A stretch of 64,000 bases of DNA from Roseomonas sp. E05 (GTDB lineage Bacteria; Pseudomonadota; Alphaproteobacteria; Acetobacterales; Acetobacteraceae). The position numbers were made by a program, and so were the translations under genes. Positions 18,172-25,765 of this stretch are shown here, piece after piece. Under the pieces are notes generated by a model. That model ran no database searches. It worked only from the letters and a program-made list of their open reading frames with translations, and had not been told where the DNA came from. The first letter of the stretch is position 1. The number at the start of each line of letters is the position of its first letter. The stretch is from assembly GCF_030063475.1 (NCBI RefSeq), contig NZ_JASIRT010000007.1, positions 155,816 to 219,815 of the forward strand, in the 5' to 3' direction.

Positions 18172-19774
18172 GATGCTGGCGCCCGAGGCCGAACTGCACG
18201 AGGCGATGCGCCGCCTGCGGGCTGACGGCGTCCGGCGTCTCGGCGAGCGTGTGCAGGATCTCGCCACGCTCTGGGAGGCGCTCTCCCACCGCCCCTGGGA
18301 CGCGGCGGTGCGCGCCGGCGTCGCCGATCTGGCCAATGCCGCGCACCAGCTGGCGGGCGCCGGGGGCACCTTCGGCCTGCCGGCCCTCTCGGCCGCCGCG
18401 GCACCGCTGGAGCTGATCCTGCGCGGGCTGAGCGAGAGCCTCGCGCCGGACAGCGAGCGGCTGCCCCAGGCGGAACAGCTCGTCGCCGCCCTGGGCGCCG
18501 CCTGGGAGGCGGGCAGCACCCTGCCGGTCGCGGCCGAGCCCGCCATCGCCATGCCCCAGGCCGAGACCGGCGAGCCGGTCCTGCTCTGCACGCCCGCCGC
18601 CGGGCAGGCGGAACTGCACGCGCTGCTGACCAGCCTCGGCTACACCGTGCGGGGTATCGGCCACGAGGCCCCGCCGGACGGGCCGCTGATCGCCGCCGTG
18701 ATCGACGACGCGCTGCCCGACTTCCTGGCCGTCTGCCGCGGCCTGGCCGGGCGCTGCCCGCTGATCCTGCTGGCGGAGGATACCAGCTTCCCGGCCCGCC
18801 TGGCGGCCGCCCGCGCCGGGGTGGAGGCACTGGTGCCGAAGCCGCTGGAGAGCAACGAGCTGGCCGACTGGCTGGACCAGTTCGCCGGCGTGCGGGCGGA
18901 AAGCCATACCTCGATCCTGATCGTCGATGACGATCCGCTGCTCGCCGAGACCTATGCCATGGCGCTGCGACAGGCGGGCATGCAGGCGACCGCGCTTTCG
19001 GAGCCCGGACGCACCCTTGAGGCGATCACCGCCACCGCCCCGGACCTGATCGTGATGGACCTGCAGATGCCCGGCATCGACGGCATCGAGCTGGCGCGCG
19101 TCATCCGCCAGACGCGGCGGCACCTGTCGCTGCCGGTGCTGTTCCTCTCCGCCGAGCGGGACGCGACGCGGCAGCTCCTGGCCCGGAGACTGGGGGGCGA
19201 CGACTTCATCCCGAAACCGGTCGACCTCAGCCGGCTGGTGACGCTGGTGCGGCTGCGCGCCGAGCGCGCCCGGGCGCTGCGCGCGGTGATGGAGACCGAC
19301 AGCCTCACCGGCCTGCTCAACCATGCCCGCTTCAAGGAGCGCCTGGGGCTGGAGATCGAGCGCAGCCGGCGCGACGGCTCGGCGCTGAGCCTGGTGCTGC
19401 TCGACCTCGACCACTTCAAGCAGATCAACGACCGGCACGGCCACCTGATGGGCGACCGGGTGATCCGCAGCCTGGCCCGCAGCCTGCAGAAGCGGCTGCG
19501 GCGGACCGACGTGATCGGCCGCTATGGCGGCGAGGAATTCGCCATCCTGCTGCTCGGCACCGGGCCGGAGGCCGCGCAGAAGGTGATCGACCAGATCCGC
19601 ACGCGCTTCTCCGCCCTGGCCTTCGACACGGAGCAGAGCCGCTTCTCCGTCACTTTCAGCGCCGGCATCGCCGGCCGCGAGGAGGGCGCCAAGGCCGAGG
19701 CGATGATTTCCGCCGCCGATGCCGCGCTCTATGCCGCCAAGCGCGCGGGCCGGAACTGCACCCGGCTGGCCTGA
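18164..19774 (+). CDS. Hpt-receiver-GGDEF protein (phosphorelay diguanylate cyclase)
   Basis: This 536-residue protein joins an N-terminal Hpt domain (His61 in AHQLAGAGGTFGL), a degenerate receiver (about residues 140-240, lacking the usual acidic start), an intact receiver (SILIVDDDPLLAE, phospho-Asp region VMDLQMPGIDG) and a GGDEF domain. The active loop is GGEEF at residues 455-459 and an RxxD inhibitory site (RRTD) sits just before it, so it should make cyclic di-GMP and be product-inhibited. The gene overlaps the CheY-like gene by 8 nt. Carrying the phosphotransfer His and the cyclase in one chain lets the relay feed the cyclase directly. Output phenotype unknown. Confidence 0.92.
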   Translation: MAEMLAPEAELHEAMRRLRADGVRRLGERVQDLATLWEALSHRPWDAAVRAGVADLANAAHQLAGAGGTFGLPALSAAAAPLELILRGLSESLAPDSERLPQAEQLVAALGAAWEAGSTLPVAAEPAIAMPQAETGEPVLLCTPAAGQAELHALLTSLGYTVRGIGHEAPPDGPLIAAVIDDALPDFLAVCRGLAGRCPLILLAEDTSFPARLAAARAGVEALVPKPLESNELADWLDQFAGVRAESHTSILIVDDDPLLAETYAMALRQAGMQATALSEPGRTLEAITATAPDLIVMDLQMPGIDGIELARVIRQTRRHLSLPVLFLSAERDATRQLLARRLGGDDFIPKPVDLSRLVTLVRLRAERARALRAVMETDSLTGLLNHARFKERLGLEIERSRRDGSALSLVLLDLDHFKQINDRHGHLMGDRVIRSLARSLQKRLRRTDVIGRYGGEEFAILLLGTGPEAAQKVIDQIRTRFSALAFDTEQSRFSVTFSAGIAGREEGAKAEAMISAADAALYAAKRAGRNCTRLA

Positions 19775-19789
19775 GGCGGGTGGAGCAGG

Positions 19790-19825
19790 CGGGGGAAGGA
19801 ATTTCCTCCGAACCCTTCCCTTCCT
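19790..19825 (+). terminator. Terminator-like hairpin after the GGDEF gene
   Basis: CGGGGGAA pairs with TTCCTCCG (one G-T wobble) around a 5-nt loop 15 nt after the cyclase stop, followed by the pyrimidine-rich tail ACCCTTCCCTTCC. The same arrangement (CGGGGGAA stem, TTCCCCCG, then ACCC and CT-rich tail) recurs at 31751 and, inverted, at 31872. There is no pure T-run, so termination efficiency is uncertain. The remaining sequence up to moaB at 19955 shows no gene. Confidence 0.5.
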
Positions 19826-19954
19826 GTCATCCGTTCCGGCGCCCTGGGCCGCGGCGCGCCCGAAGCCGCCGAAGGGGGGGCTCCGCATCCGGCGGGAATT
19901 CAATTTCCCGGCCGGTGCCGCTACATCATTCCGCGCCTGCGGAAAGGACCTGCC

Positions 19955-20494
19955 ATGCCGATCGACGAATCCCTGCGCTTCGTGCCGGTTTCCATCGCCG
20001 TCCTGACGGTGTCCGACACGCGCGACCTCGCCAGCGACCGCTCCGGCCAGACACTGGCCGAACGGGTCGAGGCCACCGGCCACCGTCTGCATTCGCGGCA
20101 GATCGTGCGGGACGAGCCGGACGCCATCGAGGCCGTGCTGCGGGCCTGGGTGGCCGATCCGGCGGTGGATGTCGGCATCACCACCGGCGGCACCGGCATC
20201 ACCGGCCGCGACGTGACGCCGGAAGCCTTCGCCCGCGTGCTGGAGAAGCAGATCGAAGGCTTCGGCGAGCTGTTCCGCATGCTGAGCTACCAGAAGATCG
20301 GCACCTCCACGATGCAGTCCCGCGCCCTGGGCGGGGTGGCCGGCGGCACCTATCTCTTCGCCCTGCCCGGCTCCACCGGGGCGGTGAAGGACGGCTGGGA
20401 CGACATCCTGCGCTTCCAGCTGGACGCCCGGCACAAGCCCTGCAACCTGGTCGAGCTGATGCCGCGCCTGCAGGAGCACCTGCGCGCCGGGTAA
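19955..20494 (+). CDS. moaB: Molybdenum cofactor biosynthesis protein B
   Basis: This 179-residue MoaB/Mog-family protein binds molybdopterin and in many bacteria adenylylates it before metal insertion. The conserved MoCF-binding motifs are visible: VLTVSDTRD near residue 17, GITTGGTGITGRDVTPEA in the middle and FALPGSTGAVKDGWDDIL near the C-terminus. The length fits MoaB rather than the larger MogA-MoeA forms. It is a single gene, convergent with the AsmA-like gene, whose stop is only 4 nt away. No other molybdenum cofactor gene is in the window. Confidence 0.95.
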   Translation: MPIDESLRFVPVSIAVLTVSDTRDLASDRSGQTLAERVEATGHRLHSRQIVRDEPDAIEAVLRAWVADPAVDVGITTGGTGITGRDVTPEAFARVLEKQIEGFGELFRMLSYQKIGTSTMQSRALGGVAGGTYLFALPGSTGAVKDGWDDILRFQLDARHKPCNLVELMPRLQEHLRAG

Positions 20495-20498
20495 GGCG

Positions 20499-22403
20499 TC
20501 AGCGCCCGCGGCGGGCCAGCCCCTCGCAGCGGTTGTCCTCGCCGATGCCGAACTGGATGGTGGGCAGGATGGCCAGCGGCAGGGCGATCGCGCCGAGGCC
20601 GATCGCCGCGCCGGCGCGCGCGCCCAGCTCCACCATCTCCGGCCGCACCGCCGGGTTGGCGAAGGTGCCGCGCAGCAGGATGTCGGTCGGCAGCGAGCCG
20701 ACCGTGAAGTGCTTGGCCTCGGTGCGCAGCGTGTAGTCGAGCCGCTCCTCGCCGAGATCGATGTCGCCCATGCCGCTGATCAGCGAATCCTCGGTGTCCA
20801 GCAGCACGGTCTTGGTCGAGAGCACCCCCTTGCGCAGGCCCATATCGGCCACGAAGCACTGCACCCGCGTGCGCGCCGGCAGGCCGAGCGCGGAGAGGAT
20901 GGCGTTGCCGATCTGCACGCCGGAGATGTCCACCAGCAGGGCCGAGAGGTTGCCGCCAGCCATGGCGAGCGTCACTCCGCCATCGCCGCGCCCGAGCATC
21001 TCGGCCAGGGTGCGGCCCTGCGTCTCGATGCGCGCGGCACCGCCGATCCCCCCCTGCCCCTCGCCCAGCGGCGTGGCGCCCATCAGGCGGGAGAGGTCCA
21101 CCTGCCGGAACTTCACCTCCCCTTTCGCCTTCATCCCGCCGCCCTCGACCGGGGCGAAGTCGAAGTCGCCATCGATGTTGCCCTTGCCCACGCCGAAGCG
21201 CAGCGGGTGCAGGGCGATGGCACCATCCACGATGTCCAGCTTCACATGCATGTCGTCGAGCGGCATGGAGCGGCCGCGGATCTGCCCGGCGTCATAGGTC
21301 AGGTGCACGTCGGCGGCGCGCAGGCGGGGCAGGTTCACCGGCGTGTCGGGCAGCACACGGTTGCTGGCGCGGCGTGGCTTCGGCTTGTCCTCCGGCGTGC
21401 CGCCGATGAAGCCTGCCAGATCGCCGAGGTCCACCCGGCGGGAGCGCAGCGTGGCCCTGACCACCGGGCGGGGCTCGCGCGGCTCCACCGCCACATCCCC
21501 GGCGAGGTCGCTATGGCCGAGCGCCCCTTCCATGCCGGTGAAGCGGATCTGCCGCTCGGCATAGTCCAGCTTGCCGGAGAGGCGGTAGGGCGGCGTGGTC
21601 GGCACCACCACGCCGGTCAGGGGCGAGAGCAGCGCCAGATCCGGTCCGCGCAGGTCGAGCCGCAGGTTGGCGCCGGCGAAGTGCAGCGGGTCCTGCACCG
21701 TGCCCTCCAGCTTCACCTGCGTCGGCCCGTTGGCGAGATCCAGCCGCACCGGCCAGGGATTGTCGGCATCCCGCAGGGAGAGCACGGCGCCGCCGAGCAG
21801 CTCGGCGGTGATGGGCTGCTTCGCATAGGTGCCGCTGGCCTTGGCATGCAGCCGGGAGGGCGCGTCGGGCGGGTCCTGTGTCTCGACATCCACGCGCATC
21901 TCGGCCCCGAGCTGGGCGAGGCTGGCATGGACCTGGCCTTCCCGGACACGCAGCGCACCGATCCGCGGCTCCGGCCCTGGCTCCGCCGGCGCATCGCCCT
22001 CCGGTTGACCGAAGGGGAAAGTGTAGTTGTTGTCGCCTTCGGCCCGCGCGACCAGCCGTATGGCGGGGCGCTCCAGCGCGATCTCGGGGATGATGATCTG
22101 GCGGTGGCGCAGGAAGGCCCAGGCATCCACCCGCAGGCTCAGCCGCGGCACCGCGGCAAAGGGTGGCTCGGCCGGATAGCCCTCGGGGTTATCGATGCGG
22201 AGATCGGTCAGCACTATCTCGGGCACGCGGCCCAGATTCACATCCAGCCCCCCGACATGGACGGGGCGGCCGAGCGCGGCGCTCGCCTGCCGCTCCACCA
22301 GGGGGATGAACCAGGCCCAGGACCAGAACAGCACCAGCAGCAGCACGGCCAGCAGGGGCAGGCCGGTCCAGAGCATCAGTCGGCGCGCGCGTGGCGAGGG
22401 CAT
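20499..22403 (-). CDS. AsmA-family protein
   Basis: This 634-residue protein has one N-terminal TM helix (WTGLPLLAVLLLVLFWSWAWFI) and a large beta-rich periplasmic body opening with the AsmA-type VGGLDVNLGRVPEIVLTDLRI. The C-terminal AsmA domain includes GQGGIGGAARIETQGRTLAE-like and MGDIDLGEERLDYTLRTEAK segments. AsmA-like proteins are bridge-like and are implicated in lipid transport between inner and outer membrane. The ATG at 22403 was chosen as it starts right before the TM helix; the frame is open to 22607 but that stretch is basic and lacks features. It lies convergent to moaB. Confidence 0.88.
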   Translation of the reverse strand: MPSPRARRLMLWTGLPLLAVLLLVLFWSWAWFIPLVERQASAALGRPVHVGGLDVNLGRVPEIVLTDLRIDNPEGYPAEPPFAAVPRLSLRVDAWAFLRHRQIIIPEIALERPAIRLVARAEGDNNYTFPFGQPEGDAPAEPGPEPRIGALRVREGQVHASLAQLGAEMRVDVETQDPPDAPSRLHAKASGTYAKQPITAELLGGAVLSLRDADNPWPVRLDLANGPTQVKLEGTVQDPLHFAGANLRLDLRGPDLALLSPLTGVVVPTTPPYRLSGKLDYAERQIRFTGMEGALGHSDLAGDVAVEPREPRPVVRATLRSRRVDLGDLAGFIGGTPEDKPKPRRASNRVLPDTPVNLPRLRAADVHLTYDAGQIRGRSMPLDDMHVKLDIVDGAIALHPLRFGVGKGNIDGDFDFAPVEGGGMKAKGEVKFRQVDLSRLMGATPLGEGQGGIGGAARIETQGRTLAEMLGRGDGGVTLAMAGGNLSALLVDISGVQIGNAILSALGLPARTRVQCFVADMGLRKGVLSTKTVLLDTEDSLISGMGDIDLGEERLDYTLRTEAKHFTVGSLPTDILLRGTFANPAVRPEMVELGARAGAAIGLGAIALPLAILPTIQFGIGEDNRCEGLARRGR

Positions 22404-22515
22404 CCCCGCGTTCCTCCTCCCAGCCCCGGGCGGTCTGGCGGGGCCTGCCGAAGCAAGGCCTGGCGGGAAGAAAAGTTGCCTGTCGCCCTGCCTCAGCCGG
22501 CGGATCCGGCGCCGG

Positions 22516-23065
22516 TCAGTAGCCGCCGCCGGGCCGGCTGGCGTCGAAGCCGAGAAAGCCCTTGTCGGGACGCGGCGTGCCGCCGTCGGCGCTCTGGGCG
22601 TTGGCATAGGCGGTCATCGGCGCCGGGCGGGGCGCGGCCTCGCGGCGCCGTGGGCTCCACGCTGGTGACGACGGTCGGGCGGCTGGAGAGCAGGAAGAAG
22701 GTGATCTCGCGCCGGCCCTGGTCGATGGCGGATTCGAGCGGCGTCAGCCCCAGCACGTTGTGCGCCTGCAGGTCGGCGCCGCGCGCCATGGCGTCGCGCG
22801 CCGCGGCCATGTCGCCGCGGTTGATGGCGTCGAACAGCGCCTCGTTGGGACCGAGATTCTTCCCCGGCTCGGCCGGGATCGGCGCGGTGCGGGCGCGCCC
22901 GGCCAGCCCGGGCAGGGCGGGCGGCTCCTTGGCGGCCGGCGCGGCCGGCGTGTCCGGCATCATCGGCCCGTTCAGCATCTGCGCCGCCGCCGGCAGAGCC
23001 GGCAGGGCCACGGCCAGCAGGCCGGCGAGCAGGGCGGGAAGCGGGGCGGAAGGGAGATGGCGCAT
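22516..23065 (-). pseudogene. Exported ankyrin-repeat protein gene with an apparent +1 frameshift
   Basis: The product begins with a signal peptide (MRHLPSAPLPALLAGLLAVA, cleaved near PAAAQ) and continues with one ankyrin-like unit (NEALFDAINRGDMAAARDAM, then NVLGLTPLESAIDQGRREI). After residues VTSVEPT the frame turns into an Arg-rich tail reading on to 22493. Skipping one G near 22645-22651 restores a plausible ending, REAAPRPAPMTAYANAQ followed by KGFLGFDASRPGGGY and a TGA at 22516-22518. So either the gene is broken or the base is a sequencing error. Length 183 codons if repaired. A periplasmic protein-interaction role is all that can be said. Confidence 0.7.
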
Positions 23066-23118
23066 GGCGACCTCTCTAGAGCATTTCCAGGCCGGGGCGA
23101 AGCGGTGAACGAAGGGCC

Positions 23119-23463
23119 TCACCCGCAACCATCGCCACGCGCGGTGAAGCTTTCCACCCGCCCCTCGCGCAGGACGAAGGTGATGTCGCAGCGCACCGGC
23201 GCATAGGTCGAGGGCACCGCCCAGGGATGCCGCATGCCGTACCAGCCATAACCCCAGGGATCCCCCGGGACCACCACCGTGCGCTGCTGCTCGAACTGGA
23301 GGAAGCGCCGGCCATCCACCTCATAGGTGCGGACCGGCACGCCGAGGCTGGCCACCAGATCACCTTCCCGCTGGCCGATGAAGGTGGAGAGACGCTGCTC
23401 CAGCGTCGGCCCCTGCGCACAGGCGGCCAGCACCACGGGCAGGGCGAGAATCAGGCGGCGCAT
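23119..23463 (-). CDS. Small lipoprotein, function unknown
   Basis: This 114-residue protein has a lipoprotein signal MRRLILALPVVLAACAQG with lipobox LAAC. The mature part starts TLEQRLSTFIGQREGDLVASLG, reminiscent of small outer-membrane SmpA/BamE-like or DUF-type lipoproteins in which a xxTxxDLxxxLGxP segment precedes a short beta domain (GVPVRTYEVDGRRFLQFEQ). It ends with a conserved-looking CDITFVLREGRVESFTARGDGC; two Cys could form a disulfide. The frame is open to 23529 but the ATG at 23463 begins the signal peptide. It lies 63 nt after the vWA-like gene and may be co-transcribed with it. Confidence 0.78.
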   Translation of the reverse strand: MRRLILALPVVLAACAQGPTLEQRLSTFIGQREGDLVASLGVPVRTYEVDGRRFLQFEQQRTVVVPGDPWGYGWYGMRHPWAVPSTYAPVRCDITFVLREGRVESFTARGDGCG

Positions 23464-23525
23464 CCGGCATTCCTCCTCGTGACTCCAGATAGGAAGCCAG
23501 GAACGTGGCGGCAAAGGGGCGCGGC

Positions 23526-25610
23526 TCAACGCCCCTCCCGCCGCCAGGCCACCAGCGCCAGGCCGAGCACCAGCGGCAGCGCCAGCCAGGGCGGCAGCAG
23601 CGGCAGCGCGGCAATGCCGGTCACCAGATGGTCCTGGTTGCGCCGCAGGCCAATCCAGCGGCTGCCGGCGGCGTCGCGGTCCGGCGCGACCCGGCGCAGG
23701 TCGGGCAGCTCAGGCTGCGCTCCGGTGCCCAGCCAATGCGCGCTGCCGCCGGCGGCACGCACCACCCCCTCCGTCGGCGCGGTATCTGCCCGCAGGTCCG
23801 CCACTTCCAGCGGGTTGGCGGCCGCGGCAGCGGCGAAGGCAGTGCGCCGGCCATCGCTCACCTGCCAGACGCCGGGCTGCGTCGCCGGCATTTCCAGCGC
23901 CGAACGGCCACCTCCTGCCGGCTCCGCCGGCGCGCGGGTCACGCTGCCATCCGGCGCGGTGACGGTGATCTGCGGCGGCGGCCCGGCCTCGACGCTGCGG
24001 CGCACCACCTTCAGCGTGCCGCCCTCGATGCCGGCGACAAGGTCCTCCTCCTCCAGTTCCGGCTCCTTCATCAGCCAGTGGGCGGCGCGCCGCAGCAGCT
24101 CGGCCTGCGGGCCGCCGCCGTCATGCCCGCGCGACCACAGCCAGATCTGGTCGGAGAGCAGCAGCGCCACGCGCCCCTCGCCCACCCGGTCGAGTTGCAG
24201 CAGCGGCGAGCCGTCCTCGCTGTTCATCACCGTCAGCCCGCTCTGCGGCGTGGCGCGGAGATGGCGGTACCAGCGGCCCCAGCGCGGCTCGGCACTGCCG
24301 GAGTTGGCGCCCTCCAGCCCCTCGGTGACGGGATGCCGCGCGCCGACATCGGTGACGCGCGGGCGGAAGGGTCCCTCCGCCACCGCCGAGGGGCCGGAGA
24401 GCGGCCGGGCCGGCAGGATGCCGGCCAGCGGCGTCGCCGCCAGGCTGGCGGGGCCGATGAACTCCGGTCCGACCGAGAGCAGCAGCGCGCCGCCGCCCTG
24501 CACGTATTCGGCGATGTTGCGCAGGTAGAGGGCGGGCAGGATGCCGCGGTTGGTGAAGCGGTCGAAGACGATCAGGTCGAACTCGCGCAGCTTCACCTGG
24601 AACAGCTCGCGCACGGGAAAGGCGATCAGCGCCAGCTCGTTCAGCGGCGTCAGGTCGTCCTTCTCGGGCGGGCGCAGGATGGTGAAGTGGACGAGATCGA
24701 CGTTCGGGTCCGCCTTCAGCAGCCGCCGCCAGGTGCGCTCGCCCGAATGCGGCTCGCCGGAGACCAGCAGCACGCGCAGCCGGTCCCGCACGCCGTTCAC
24801 CGTCACCACGGCGCGGTTGTTGAGGGTGGAGACCTCGCCCGGCCGCGCTTCGGCGGTCAGCTCCACGACGCTCGGCCCGCCGCGCTCGATGGGAAGCGTG
24901 ATGCGGTGCTCCCGCCCGATCGGCACGCTCTCCACGCGCGGCGGCGCGCCGTCCCGCCGCAGGGTCAGGCGCACCGCGCCGCCGGTCTCCCTGGCGCCGA
25001 GGTCCTCCACCGCCACCCGCAGCTCCACGCTGCGGCCGACGATGCCATAGCCTGGCGCCTCGATGACACGGATGCGCCGGTCCACCTCGCCGGGCTGGCC
25101 GGGCAGCAGGAGGTGCAGCGGCGCCTCGAAGGAGGGCTGCGCCGGCACGTCATGCGCCTGCCCGTCGGTCAGGGCGATGACGCCGGCCAGCCGCGAACGG
25201 GGAATGTCGGCCAGCGCACGGTCGATGGCGGTGAAGAGGCGGGTGCCCTGGCGGCCGCTCTCCGGCATGTCGATGCTGCGCAGCTCCAGGTCGGGGAAGC
25301 GGGCGGCCTGCTGCTCGATGGCGGCGCGGGCGGCGTCGAGCTGCGCGGCGCGCGGGCCGATGCGGGCGGAGTCGCTGCGGTCCTGCACCAGCAGGGCAAT
25401 GTCCGGCCGGGTCTCGCGGGTCTCCTCGACGAGGCGGGGGTTGGAGAGCGCCAGCAGCAGCACCGCGAAGGAGAGCGCCCGCCAGCCGACGCCACGCGCC
25501 CGGCGCCAGACCGCCGGCACCAGGGCGAGCACGGCCAGCGCCGCCAGCGCGACCAGCAGCCAGAGCGGCAGGATCGGGGCGAAGTCGAGGCCGGAAATGA
25601 CCTGTCGCAT
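23526..25610 (-). CDS. Membrane protein with vWA-like/glutamine-amidotransferase-like periplasmic region
   Basis: This 694-residue protein has two N-terminal TM helices (LPLWLLVALAALAVLALVPA and WRALSFAVLLLALS), a large extracytoplasmic region and a C-terminal TM (LALPLVLGLALVAW). The segment RPDIALLVQDRSDSARIG resembles a divergent MIDAS-like start of a vWA domain, and later LRVLLVSGEPHSGERTWR plus EYVQGGGALLLSVGPEF resemble class I amidotransferase-like domains without catalytic residues. It is the last gene of the moxR-DUF58-DUF4159 operon, where such proteins are regularly found. The partners suggest a MoxR-assisted membrane complex. Biochemical role unknown. Confidence 0.8.
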   Translation of the reverse strand: MRQVISGLDFAPILPLWLLVALAALAVLALVPAVWRRARGVGWRALSFAVLLLALSNPRLVEETRETRPDIALLVQDRSDSARIGPRAAQLDAARAAIEQQAARFPDLELRSIDMPESGRQGTRLFTAIDRALADIPRSRLAGVIALTDGQAHDVPAQPSFEAPLHLLLPGQPGEVDRRIRVIEAPGYGIVGRSVELRVAVEDLGARETGGAVRLTLRRDGAPPRVESVPIGREHRITLPIERGGPSVVELTAEARPGEVSTLNNRAVVTVNGVRDRLRVLLVSGEPHSGERTWRRLLKADPNVDLVHFTILRPPEKDDLTPLNELALIAFPVRELFQVKLREFDLIVFDRFTNRGILPALYLRNIAEYVQGGGALLLSVGPEFIGPASLAATPLAGILPARPLSGPSAVAEGPFRPRVTDVGARHPVTEGLEGANSGSAEPRWGRWYRHLRATPQSGLTVMNSEDGSPLLQLDRVGEGRVALLLSDQIWLWSRGHDGGGPQAELLRRAAHWLMKEPELEEEDLVAGIEGGTLKVVRRSVEAGPPPQITVTAPDGSVTRAPAEPAGGGRSALEMPATQPGVWQVSDGRRTAFAAAAAANPLEVADLRADTAPTEGVVRAAGGSAHWLGTGAQPELPDLRRVAPDRDAAGSRWIGLRRNQDHLVTGIAALPLLPPWLALPLVLGLALVAWRREGR

Positions 25611-25637
25611 CGGTCAGTTCTCCACGGCAGGCCGAGG

Positions 25638-25765
25638 CCAGGGGGCGCCGCCCCCTGGACCCCCGCCGGGGTGGCAGTGCCACCCCGGACCCCGCCAACA
25701 GATGGGAAGTCCAGAAACCTCAGATTTCTGGCGGGGAGAGTTTGAGAGGGGCGGCGCCCTTCTCA
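25638..25765. repeat. Composite palindromic repeat (modules A, B, C, D)
   Basis: Four hairpins are strung between two genes. A: 25638-25658, arms CCAGGGGGCG/CGCCCCCTGG around one C. B: 25666-25688, arms CCGGGGTGGCA/TGCCACCCCGG around one G. C: 25711-25731, arms CCAGAAACCT/AGATTTCTGG around one C (one mismatch). D: near 25741-25765, arms TTGAGAAGGGC/GCCCCTCTCAA on the minus strand, containing the TGA stop of the DUF4159 gene. Modules A+B recur at 46554-46611 and C plus a D-like hairpin at 47301-47346 with compensatory base changes in the stems. It fills the whole gap between the DUF4159 and vWA-like genes. Confidence 0.75.
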
